This document shows positions 10,406 through 22,300 of a stretch of 59,885 bases of DNA, in pieces. Made by a program: the position numbers and the translations under genes. Each line of letters starts with the position of its first letter. Positions within the stretch are counted from its first letter, which is position 1. The notes beneath the pieces are model-generated. The model was not told where the DNA came from, made no database searches, and was given only the letters and a program-made list of their open reading frames with translations. Origin of the DNA: Eimeria necatrix (taxonomy: Eukaryota > Apicomplexa > Conoidasida > Eucoccidiorida > Eimeriidae); the NCBI RefSeq assembly GCF_000499385.1, contig NW_013652378.1, positions 1 to 59,885 on the forward strand, in the 5' to 3' direction.

Positions 10406-13400
10406 TTGCGTGCTCTGAACTTGCAAGGGCGTCCGCGCAACGAATTGACTCTGTCATTAGCGCTTTTTGAGGCGTATGTGCATGCTGATGGGCGTGTACC
10501 GACGCAATTTGGCCCAGAAGAACTGCACAGACTTACGGACCGCCTGCGTGCACTAAGAGCGGAGTTTTCGCCGGAGCTGAGGAAGATTTTCCCACACGTT
10601 GGACTTGCACGCATCGTACAGACTCGCTTAGCCGGCAAGGAGACGAGCTTGCTTGCCCATAGGGTTGCTGCTGGCTCGCATGAGCCACCGCATGAGGGAT
10701 CGTACAAACCGGCAAATGTTTTGACATTTTACAGGGCAACAGGCACCCCAAGGGTGCCTATAGAGCTGGGTCATTGCTTCTTAAGCTTCATTTGGGAGGA
10801 ATACTAGAGCCATTGTTTACGCTCGCCTTTGGAGAGCCTTTTCTACGACATGTTTGCGCTGCATGTTTGGGTATCGGGCGTATAATGTGAATGAGGGCTG
10901 ACTGCTCATAGTGGGGAAAGAGCATTCCGCAGATCTGCGTTGTGCTGTTGCGAACGCGGAGTTGCTTTTCGCTTCTGGACACGGGCTCGCCTTTTTTTTT
11001 GCAAATGTCGCTTCAAGTGCGCCGAGATGAACTGCTGGCATGTCGCCAGCGTTATTTCCTGCTGCTGCTTCCCTGAGCCAGTATCCATTTGCCATCATTC
11101 TTTAGGGGAAGAGAAAGAAGCGCACAAAACCCTTCTTCGGTGGCTGCCATGAACGTGAGCAGCTGCTGCATGCGTACTCTGTTGGCGTTCAGGATTTGTA
11201 CTGCTTGGCCTACGCCCCTCTCCAGGGGACTTGCCTTATGGACCTGGAGGAGGATGATTACACACCCGAGGTGCTGCAGAAGGAGCTTAAATATCTCCAG
11301 AGACTCACGGCAACTAGCCTCGAGGTAAACCCCTTCCCGTGCACGGCTGGACTCTGCTCCCTGCTGCCGCCGAGTCCCGTATTTGCACTTTGGCCGCACT
11401 TACCGCGTCTGAATATCCTGAGGAAAAGACAAGAACAGAATGATCGTGGGAGTCACGAAGTTGGTTGCTTTTGCAGGCGTTCAGCAAGTTTTTCGATGGA
11501 ACCGATGTGGCAACTGCTGAAGGCGCCGCCGCCCTGTATTGTATGACTTCGTTCTTCAACCGTTTGCAAGTCATATCTTTGAGAGCCGGCACCTTGGTGA
11601 GTGGGATTTTTTGTTTACCCTTTGTGTTACTTACACGCTTTGCGATGCTGTGCTGCTGTGGTTGAGCCAGAGGATATAACAGCCTTTGTATTCGTCAGCT
11701 TCTAGTGGAGCAGCTGGGGATTCAACTCCATTGCGTATCCATCGTTTGGACCGCCTTCGACTGTGGCAAACCTTCGCTGGCAGGATGTTCCGGGGTGTAG
11801 GTGTCTGTGATATTTCTTTCTACTTTTGCCACCGTTTTTTGCTCTTATTGTCCGGCACAGGCAGGCGAGCTCATAGGAGTAAACAAAATCGACTACCACG
11901 ATACGCTTAGGGAAATCACAACCAAAGCAAAAGCTGAAGGCCTCGAGCCAAAAGATAGTCGCATTGAGGATATTGTGGAGACAGGCAAGCATCATCGATT
12001 ATTTTTGCAAATAACTTCCCCCAGGTTTATGCGTACAAGACAGTTATCCTCACGAATAAACTCACTTCGGGCTGCTGTTGTTTTCCAAAGCCCTACTGCT
12101 CTTTTCCGCCCTTGCAGTTGGGCTGTGTGTTGTGGCAGTGGTTGAATGGATGAGACCAGGTGCTTCTGTGCTACTGAATCTAAACGGGCGTGAAGCTTCA
12201 TCCGTGTTGTGGCACTGCAGACAAGGAGGCTGAGTGGGATTTCCCCACTGCTGCCAAGGGAAGGGTGGAATTCCGACACTCTGTGTCGATGGTGGCTCCC
12301 AAGGTAGGAGGAGCTAATCCCACCATTGGCTAGTTGCTGATTATCCCACTGAGTTTTCACAGCGTGCGTTGACTTAGTGAAGTTGGTAAATGACACCCAG
12401 AGGAGGCAGGGCAGAACTTGTCATCTTCCTACACGATACTTGCTCAGCGGGTAACCCAGGTTCTGATATATAGTTAGGGAGTACATTATTAGTGTGGGTA
12501 TTCAACTTACTTACAGGATTCCGATGGAGCGGAAGAAGGTGGCGTTTCTCACCAGCCAGTCAAGCCGGAATTTACGAGGAAAAAAGTGCGAAAGGCAACT
12601 GGATATGCGAAGTTTAACTTTTCCGGTGGGCTTGCCGGGCATGTACATATGAACGAAGTGAAAGCAAGGGCCATTCTTAGTGCAGTATGTGGCTGAGATG
12701 TGCGGGTTCATCGCCTTTTGGTTTTGTGCCATGCACGCAGTAGATGACCTCCAGGATTCACCAAATAAGTCCGATGACGACACTGAGGAAACTAACGTGG
12801 GAAGAGATAGTCGAAGTTCCGCTTCAAAGACGGTCAGTTATCGTTCACTGTACTAAGGAAAACGCTTCTTTCTAATAGGGAACGCTGTTAGGTTGGGAAA
12901 AGACGCTTGTCAGGGAGGGCTTTTCAGTAAACTGTTGTCTATGCCGTAATAGCACAACCTGCTGGGCATGATCTCATGCCAGTTTCAGTAGCACAGCTGC
13001 AGTACGGCTTAGCACCTGCTGACGGCTGACTTGGTTTTCTCGAATAAGCGCTCTCAAATTTGTGCGCGTGCCTGCTGTTTCAGCCAAGTTCTGTGATGAG
13101 TGAGTCACGGCCATCCTCTACTGCGAAGAAAGAGGACGGCAGTCCGTTTTCCTTTTTCTGCTGCTTATGCCCGTGAGTTCTCACATGTTGCTAAAGCAGA
13201 CACACATTACTATAGTGGCGTGCTGGTCATGGAAACAGTGAAGCATTGAAGCTGTGGGACTGGAAGTTTATAAGCCATATTGTCGGGTTGATGTTATCTG
13301 AATTGCTCAGCAGGAATGGAGGGCGCGGGGGAAGCGACAACGAGGTGGTCAGACGCAGTTCCTCTGTGTCGTTGGGAACCGTGGAGGAAATACAGGTGTG

Positions 13401-13812
13401 CCAAGCTTCATGGATGCGCAGAAACGGTTCATCATTACAGTGTTGCCAGTGTCGGGGAGGCTTTAGCTTCTCATGGCCTAGTGGCGCTTCGGTGCTCAGC
13501 TGCATTACTTTCGCTGCATGCATGTCGTTGGGAACCGTGGAGGAAATACAGGTGTGCCAAGCTTCATGGATGCGCAGAAACGGTTCATCATTACAGTGTT
13601 GCCAGTGTCGGGGAGGCTTTAGCTTCTCATGGCCTAGTGGCGCTTCGGTGCTCAGCTGCATTACTTTCGCTGCATGCACGCGCAGGACAAGGACGCCGAC
13701 GCTAATTGGCACGACTCAGAACGTCATTCGGGCCGGTTCGCGCGCATTCGAGGTCGCATGTAAGCCGCTGCTGGCACATATAAACCGAGTAGAGATCATC
13801 GACATACTATAA
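10406..13812 (+). CDS. unrecognised multi-exon gene ending in a Cys-cluster exon
   Basis: Likely exons: 10406-about 10770; 11193-11324; 11477-11596; 11699-11794; 11861-about 11970; possibly one from about 12027; 12221-12303; 12517-12684; 12755-12832; 13084-13172; 13686-13812 (stop TAA). The last five join in phase with good GTRAGT-like donors. Segments include ELTLSLALFEAYVHADGRV, DLEEDDYTPEVLQKELKYLQ, EGAAALYCMTSFFNRLQV, TGYAKFNFSGGLAGHVHMNE and a Ser/Lys-rich linker. The linker leads into FSFFCCLCP and a C-terminal amphipathic stretch ending NRVEIIDIL. No family is recognised. The CCLC cluster could be palmitoylated (inference). The first exon has an acceptor but no start codon, so coding exons lie upstream, perhaps around 9.4 kb. 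The link between the 11.9-kb and 12.2-kb exons is unresolved. Confidence 0.5.
13367..13678. repeat. perfect 156-bp tandem duplication in an intron
   Basis: Positions 13367-13522 are repeated as 13523-13678, apparently without a mismatch, each starting TGTCGTTGGGAACCGTGG and ending CTTTCGCTGCATGCA. The unit is 52 codons long. A 188-codon open frame runs through both copies straight into the last exon of the surrounding gene in the coding phase. The predicted intron lies between donor CC|GTGAGT at 13172 and acceptor CGCAG at 13685. Confidence 0.95.
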
Positions 13813-13908
13813 GGGTTAGAGCATTCGTATTTGGCACTCATTTTTGCTGTTGGCGTTGTGCGTGAGTGCGGTTTGTTACGTTACAGCCCAACTGGCCATG
13901 CATCTCTT

Positions 13909-14863
13909 ATGAAGTCTAGCAGCGACGATATGCTCGATCTTTTGCTGTCTGAGGATTCCGAAGAGGGCCGTCGGGCCCGGGAGCTACTGCTGCACAACAC
14001 CCAACTCAATTCCTCCTCCCCTCCGATTTCTGTTCGATCGTGGGATTGCGACTCCTCTTCATCGCCGCGTGGCTTGAGCGGCGCGGCGACGGAGCCCAGC
14101 GATGACATAAGCCTGACTGAAAATCTTACAGCCAATGAACGGCAAGGGCAGAGCTCCGACTCTGCGCCCTTCAGTAGCTCTGGAGGCGTCCTGTGTATCC
14201 TGGAGTGCCACATTGCGTCTAGTAGTTGACTGCGGAGGAGTTTTAATTGCGCTCAGTGTCCACAGAACAGCAATCCAGTACGAGCGATGCATAGTTCAAC
14301 GGTACTGTGAAGGAATCAAGAGGGATGGGCCACCGCGTTGCTATAAACAGGTCCGGTTTGCATACCCGCAACCGGCTAGTCTTTCGCAGGTGTTCGTTCT
14401 GACAAATTAGCGAATGAAGCATTTCTGTTTCACTTCAGGCCGGATGAGCTGCTGTGCATAGTTCTCACTCTGACCCGATGCGGGGCGGGGCGTATCGCAT
14501 CCTCGCAAGATGCTTTCTTTTTTGTGCACGGGTGTCAGTTTTACATTGTGGCTTCAAGATGCCACATTCGCAGGTCGTGGAAGTGATCAGCTCTCTGGCG
14601 ACTGTGTACTAGCCAATACGAGTATAATAGTGGACGATGCAAATTTGAACTGCATTCTTGCTTGGCAACTTTCCATACGCATGAGGGCAGCAAACGAAGT
14701 ATATCGTGACGGAGGGACGCTTACTGCCTTTAATTTTCGGGTGGCTGAGCAGGCTGACGGACTTGTTCGTTGTGCCGTGTTGCCACGCACACTTGGTACC
14801 AGCTTCACGAAGTCGCAGTGTTTCGAAAAGCCCTCTAGGCTGCCTTGCCTAGTTTCACCTTAG
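13909..14863 (+). CDS. unrecognised exons between the previous gene and the glucan synthase
   Basis: An ATG at 13909 opens an acidic, Ser-rich N-terminal-like segment (DDMLDLLLSEDSEEGRRARE and onwards) to about 14200. A second candidate exon starts after a CACTTCAG acceptor at 14439 and reads PDELLCIVLTLTRCGAGRIA, then FFFVHGCQFYIVASRCHIR, to a CGCAG|GTCGTG border near 14571. A third open stretch, ILAWQLSIRMRAANEVYRDG, runs through 14640-14800. The phases do not all join cleanly, so the model is incomplete. It may be a separate short gene or the 5' part of the glucan synthase across a long intron. Function unknown. Confidence 0.35.
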
Positions 14864-14869
14864 TTTTCA

Positions 14870-16390
14870 CTAAGCAGATAGTCTGGACTGCTGACAGTTT
14901 TATCCTGACTTCCTGTTCACACGGTTCCACTTTTACGACCTGTGTGAAGCCGCTTCAAGGCGGATGGCCAGCGCACGACCAAAGCCTGTTCGCCTAGGGT
15001 GCTTCTGGCGGAACCGAAATAGTGCTGACACTCTACAGCTGCGAAGCCGGAAGTGCCGAAGAGAGATTTGCTGGGGATGAAAAACATATTTCGGCAGGGC
15101 AGCAGTCGTGTTACTTGAGGGCAAGGAATCGCATCCGCTTAAGGCACGTGACGAACAGATCCTCCGCTGAATGCTTCGACTGGTTCCTTCCGCAGTGGAC
15201 TGTCTGATATAAGTTCGGGCTCATCGAGGAATCTAGTCTTTGGGCGCTGAGGTACTCTTGCGCCAAGTGTCAATATTGCGCCAAGTGTCAATAGGGTACA
15301 ATTGCGTGTGAAGATTGACACCAAAGAGGCAAACATCAAGACGAGTTTTACATGTTACACGTGATTTTCACATCAAGCAGTCACATCCAATTCCTACTAA
15401 GAGGAAGCGGCGGACCAATGCCCCTCTTCAGTATTGTTTGCATCTCCGGAGCATTTTCAGGGCCATATACCTTCCAGGCACACAGTATTTAAAGGCATTC
15501 CTTAATGAAGCAAATCACGCGCGATCTCGAATCAGGGAAATCATGAGACCAGAAAAACACGATAAAGCCAAACCAAATACAAGTAAGTTAACCGAGGCTG
15601 GAGATTGGCCGTGCCCATTTGGCAGCAGCAATATATTGAATGTGGCGAACAGTATGGTATTTCTGCGCCCTTCATAGCATATCCACTTGAAACATCAAGA
15701 TTTCGATATACTAACTCAATGGCACTTGAGGCTGCCGGCCGTTGAGACAATCCTTGAGATTCTTCATTTGTCCCTGTTGGCGTGACCTTCCTACTCGCGA
15801 GGGTCACAACCAGTTTTTTCTTCGACGATGCCCAGCCTTACGATGTGCTTGCCAGATTCCCCAAACCCCAAATTATCTGGCTCATAAATCTTTCTAGCAT
15901 TCAGACTGAGTAACAAAGGCCGTAAAATACGTGACTTTTTCGAAGGCCTGGTCACTGATTGGCAGCGCTGATCGATACGTTTTGCAGTAGTGAAAATACG
16001 TATGCAACTCCTCCAACCAGCGATCATATCCGTTTCATATAATGCAAAGGCATTCACAAAAAAGTAAAATTGCAAAGGGACACGTATTTCGTCAGTGTGG
16101 GGTGCTGGCAACAGGCGTGAAGAGACAGGCGAGACGCCGCTCAGCTGGAGACCGTCGTCTCCGCCAGAGAGGAGCGACTTGTCAATGGCTTTCTGTGAAA
16201 TACCGCCCTCGAAGATAACTTGTCACTTTTCGTGACTTCCCTCTCAAAACATTTGCGGATTTGACTAGCTCCCTAGATATGCAGAAGGCTCTATGGGACA
16301 GCCGTTGCAAGCTGTGGTTTGAACGGTATGCCAGCCATGTACAACGCAAAGAACGTCAATAACTGCTCACCATTGTTTAGAACGAAATGC
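14870..16390. other. non-coding stretch upstream of the glucan synthase
   Basis: About 1.5 kb with only short ORFs on both strands. It contains a perfect 18-bp tandem repeat, TTGCGCCAAGTGTCAATA, at 15258-15275 and 15276-15293. By position it is the likely promoter and 5' UTR region of the glucan synthase if the gene starts at 16395. No defined promoter motif was identified. Confidence 0.5.
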
Positions 16391-16394
16391 AACA

Positions 16395-19300
16395 ATGGAT
16401 CACTTGAAGCAGACAAGAGAAGGTGGAGTCTGGACGGGGGGAAACGAGGTCCGCGACCGACTGGTAAAGTCGAATATTTTGTATATTGACGGCCGAAATT
16501 TGCTTCAAAGCCGTATGCTCGATTACTACCCTCTGGGAAGAAGTGGTAGTGAGGCATCACAGGCAAGCGACGGGATATCCAACTCTGCCAACAGCGGCAG
16601 CAGTTTATCTCGATATGTGCTTGAAATTCTGGTCTTTTTGTGTCGCTCGGATTCGCGACTTTACTCAAGGAGATTTGGAGTGCCTCCTCATGATTACCGG
16701 GAAACTTTATCCCATTATACTGTAAGTCTTCTTTAACAGGCGTCTGGATCCTTAGTCTAAGTGGAGTACGCCAGCAAGCTGAAGGCCTCAGGCAGGTTCC
16801 GACGTTGTAGTTTGTCTCTGTGCAGAAAACGGTTCCACGTACAGCGCAGCACCAGTCCCCCTATACAATAGAGCAAACGATTTGGTACGTTGTGAAACGA
16901 CAATATCGCTTTCAAACAGATACTAACTACAATCAGCTGGAGGATGTGTGCGTGAGCATTCTTAATTTGGCCCTGATGGAAGCGCCTCCCGGCATCCCAT
17001 TCTTGGGGCCAGAAGTGCTATTTGCTTCACTAGATGAGTATCACTCTCGCTTGTTCGCGAATTACTATAAATGGTGCGACTACGTCGGCACAGCGCCCTT
17101 TCCGTGGAGGTGCCCACCTTGGCTTGAAGACAGCTACTGTTCAGAAGACGCCAATTTGAAAAAAGTGAAGGCTGATTGTGCGGGTGCGTTCACGGTGGCC
17201 GCCCACATGAGCGTTTTTAAATACCAGGTTGCCGTTTCCACTTTAACGAGTCAAGTCCTGGTGTACTAGGCGTGAATTCTGCAATGAAACGCTTCCCTTT
17301 TTCCTTCAGAGGAGGATTCAGAAAGCATTTGCTCCCCTCGGACTCGCCAGGAGCTCCAGCAGATGATGTTTGAGGTAGCAACTTTTAAACTGCTTTGGGC
17401 AGAGGCGGCAAATCTTCGGCATACACCTGAGCTTCTGTGCTGGCTCTTTCATTGGTTATGCGCGGCTTGGGACAAAGATTTCAGGCCTGAGGAAGATTTC
17501 ATTGACCTAATTCGAGATGCCATCCAAAGAATTCGAGACGAGCAATGGTAGGAGCCTATGTTTGACTGCCAATGGCAATCGTAAATGTGGACCGACTTGT
17601 GTTTCATAGAAGTGGCACAACCCATCCCTAAAAAGACTGGCAAGCGAAGTGCCTGCTTCCATCGTGTCTTGTGCATGCGCCTTCAGGTACATGGCTACGT
17701 CTCTGCACACTCCCGATCACAATGCTCGGTTGATTTATGATGACTTCAATGAGCTTTTTTGGAGCCGTCGGTGCCTTGATCTTCTGCAGCAGCATGCCAA
17801 AGATACTGGCACCCCTGAGCAAGGCTTGAAAAGCAAAGCCCAATTCGCCCATCCGCAAGAAGACACCAGATCTTTTTCAGATAGCTTCTTGAGGTCCGAT
17901 GCCCGCCCAAAAGACGAAAAAGCGCGCTGTATGGGACTCTCAGTTTCTCGAGAGAACCTGAATGCTGTTATAGCGGAGCTCTCCTGTTCATCAAAACCTG
18001 GATCTGGAGTCAAGACTTTCGTAGAACATAGGACCTATGCTCAAGTAAGCTGCACTACCTGCATTTTAAGCATGAATTCACATGTAACCAGGCTGGAAAG
18101 CGTAGCCCGATTAAACAAGACTAATTTTTCAGACAAAAGGGGCCAGCTCCACGGCAGAGACAATCGTGATATGCATCTTGAACTTTTGCTTTGTGTACGC
18201 GCGTCAGCGCGTGCCGTTCTATGTTCAGGTTCTACGCAATTTTTGGCGCGTGTTTGCATGGCACGTGACCACTTTTGCTGGCATCCTACTGCTCTACGCT
18301 GTCGTTGACGAAGGTTCGCCAGAGTTACTGCCGCTTTTGGGTACCGTGGGAGTGCTTTCTCTGAGGAAAAAGCCTCGGATTTGCAGTGCAGTTGGCATAC
18401 AACAGCGTCACCACAAGTCGCACGCAACATGCTAGTTGCTAAGAAAGCAATGCGATGCTGGTTCACGACTTCCCTGCACGTTTCGACCCAAGCTCACAGC
18501 TGTGCTGTGACTTTGTCAAGCTTTCGGTCCCGATCACCTGAAAAATATCAGGTTGTTGGAAACCTGCAGAACTTTGATTTGCGGTTTCTACGTTTTCAGA
18601 GTCTTCCTACTCTGTGAGCAAACAGTGGTCCATCTTGACGTTGACTGCAATTCTCTCTTACGGAATGCTTCCTGTCCTTGATCTGTTGCTCGTTAACTAT
18701 CGGAAGCTGGTCGAACGACAATATTGGAAACTTACATGGAGACGGATCCCACTTCATCTAGTACGACTAGCTTTTGCTGTAGCAGCATTGGTGACAGTGT
18801 CCTTGGATGGACTTGATTCAGCTTTCCTGCACTGGAATGGTACGTTTCGAATTCTTCAAACATTTTTCAGTGGGTGCTTGCTTCCTGAGAAAAATCACAA
18901 GTAGGAAGTCAGACCATCAGAAGAAAGCTTTTGAGAGTATCCCACTGGCAGTCGTTGAAAAGAGCTGTTCCGATTTTGGCGGCCATTTTTGTACCGCTTT
19001 ACAGGTCTTCTGAGCGCGTTGTACTGGACCTTCTTTGTATGCCACGGAGCTCATTATTTTCTTTATATGCGTATTCGGGATAGGATGCCCTTTTTTGCTT
19101 TACTTTGGAGCAACAAGTGGCTGGCACCACTGAGCAAGCCATCAACGTATACGGGTAGTGTTCCGCTTCTCGCAGAAAATTTAACCCACGTTGTAAGCAA
19201 GTGGTTGCATACAGTGGACTAGCAACAGTGGTTTGCGAAGAACAGAATAAGATGCCTGAGCAGCTGAAGGCCGACCTCTCGCACTGCACGCTGTAGTGAG

Positions 19301-22300
19301 CTCTTCGTGGAAATGGACGCGCTCGGTGTCCTCCGGTGCGCCTTCACAGATAAGATACTCCTTCTTTTGGCTTTTCGCCATGTCTATCAAGGCTCTTTAT
19401 TGGCTATACATCATATTGCCGTCGACTGTAGCAGCTTCAAATCATGTTGACTACGTCTCGTGCCGTCCAGTTTACATCAGTTCTTCTGTCTTCTGGCCTG
19501 GATACCTACCCGCCGTTATACAAGGGTTCATTTGGTTCCCAGCATTTCTCATATGGCTCTTTGACATGCAGGTAAACACCTAAGCTGTTCACATGGATTT
19601 TAATTGGTTTGTGACCTGTAGCCATTAAGCTAGTGAGCGGAGGCCCATAAGCTGGGGCATGTAGATGCTGTAAGCCCTTGCAATCCAGAATGTTAGTTTT
19701 CCCTTTTTTGCGTTATTTTTCTAGATCTTTTTCTTGCTTTTCGGGGCCTTATATGGGAGTATTGACGGCTACATTAGGCGCGTTGGTTATATTACGAATA
19801 ATAGAAAAATTCAGCAACACCTCCTCCCGTTGCTACCCCGCACAGAAATCTTCCGTTTGCCTGGCGATGAAGAACTGCTACAGAAACGTCTATTGAGAAG
19901 TAAGATTCATCGAACAGCCCCAGCGTATGGATCAAGCCTGTGCTACGGGAGCAACTGGCCGTTTGTGGGGGCGTACTGCTTTTTGTTACAGTATGGGGTT
20001 TTGGCTTGCAATCTCCGTTTCCGGTGAAATATCTCAGGCATGCCATCTGCGGTGACGCAGTCGCCCACTGCTTTGCAGTTACGCCGTGCGAGCAATGTGG
20101 GGCACTACTGCCGCCGTAAGACATTTTCCAGACTACAGACAGGATGTTCAGACAGAGCGCCAAATTCTTCGCAGCCCCCTTTGTTCGCTCTTTCCAGGGC
20201 AGAAAACGACTTCCAGCGACCTTCTGCGCAATATACAAATAACAGCGATCCCTACACTAAAATGGTAAGCGTGTTAAAAGCTTGCCAAGCAAATCCTTAC
20301 AGTGGTGCAGGCCTAAGAGTAACTGACTCGTGCATTTGGAAGTCGCGTTTAGTGACTTGAGCCTCTCCTTTGCCAGTACGTCAATTTCTTCACCTGAGCT
20401 GGTCTCTCAAAAGTGTGTTTGTTTGCAGGTGCCTATGTTAGCAGCCAAGATCATGACTCAGTAAGCTGAGTTTCGCAGTGTGGAGTTTAGGTTCGTCCTC
20501 AGCCTTCCTGTTTTGCTAAACAGAGGAGGAACACAAGCTTCCCTTTGCTCTGTCCTGCAGAGCAGAAGAACCACGAGAAAGAAGCACAAGAGAAAATCAT
20601 GATGAGGCGGCTATGAAGAGATTCGGATTTTTATGGAATGAGATCATACAAAGCTGGCGCGACGAAGATATAATAAACTTCGCTGAACAAGAAAAGCTTG
20701 AGTTTAACGAGCTGCCGCGAATCTCGCTGGAGACGAATAGTCTCTCAGATTTGGTAGGTCCTTTAAACACTTGTACGTTTGTGGGAAGCAGGAAAGCTCC
20801 CTTTAGCTAGTCAAGCAACTGAAATAGTGTAAGCATTCTTCCTAGTAGGGTGGGCAATAACTATGAGAACATATGATGACTCTGCCTTGCGCCGCTCAGT
20901 ATTTAGGCCGTGGAGACGCAGTCGCGGACTGGAGCCAATCTGCTGTTCGCCACCCGGTTTATGTATATTGCAATGAGCTTGCAAAATTTTTGAAGAGCTG
21001 CGAAGATTTCCATTATCAAGCCAGCGGCGACATGCTTCGGCTGTGCAGCAAGCAAAGTCTTGCAAAGACCTTTTACCGCGAGTACCTTTCAAGTGATCCT
21101 AACAACAAGGACCCTAGGTGGGTTATTTTGGCTACTTTTGGCATTCCTCGATTGCTTTGAAAATTATGCATCGTGTACGTGATTCAATGTAGCTTTAGTG
21201 CTCTATTCTAGCAGCCACAGAGTGGCCGCATGGAGAGTGCCCCACGCAAATTTCAGCGTTCAACAGAAGAACGATCTTACGGGCGTAACGATCTTACGGG
21301 CATTCGCTGTCGCTTTTCCAGGTTTGAGACGTCAATGCACCTGCAGGCGTGCGGCGAAATCGCTGAAGCTTTTGTCCTATACCTTGCAAGATACTTCAGA
21401 GATGGGCCTCAGCTGGTGTGGGCAATGGAAGAACTATGGTCATGGGTCAGCATGCCATTTTGCGCTACCTCAAGGACCGCTACAATCGAAGGCAACCATA
21501 TTGGCAGCATTCATTCGCGTAACCGTGAAGGGGCAGTGGAATGTAGTGTGTTGTTCGTGGGTGCAGGTAAGCAAAGACCATTCAAGGCTTCTGTGGCTCA
21601 ACCTCCAAGGGCTTAAGGCCTTGTCCAACGCGTTGCACGGCGTCTTTGTTCTTATACAAAGAGCCAGCTTCTGGGCGCCAAGTGATGCTGACAAACTGGC
21701 AAAGGCAAATGCACAGCTGAAAAAGGTAGGTATTTCGCAGTCTCGGAATGAAACAGTGAACAAGTTTATTGCCTGCTGCAGTGGTGTGGCTTTCATCACA
21801 AATGCACCTCAGGCATTACTTGCAATGATCATGCTTCCAAGCACTGAACCAGAGGAACTGGGGGAATCAAACATTCCCCTGGTTGTCCAAGACTACGTGA
21901 AAGCCGTTAGTGTCTGCTTTGGATCCGACTCCTGGGTCAAGGATATCCCGTCAATCTTGCCATCCCCGATACAGCGTGCGGAAGTTGCAGTTATGATTGA
22001 ACAACTCGAAATACTTCTGCAGCATACCTCGTCATTGCTGCTCTCTAATGAAGGAGAAAAAGATGCAGTGAATACAGAAGGTGAGCCTTCCACGCCATCT
22101 GCGCAGCTAAGCACGCCGGAAAATAGATGAAAGATGCGTGAGAAGTTCACGGTGATTGGCTTACTGCGAACTGCCACTGGCCAGATCTTCCACTTCTTCC
22201 TGAAGAGTTGGCGGAAATGCGGGCGCTGTACGCACAACTAGGGGAAGCCAACGCAAGTTTGGTATTGGGGGACAACGGCATACAAGATGGATACTTCTAT

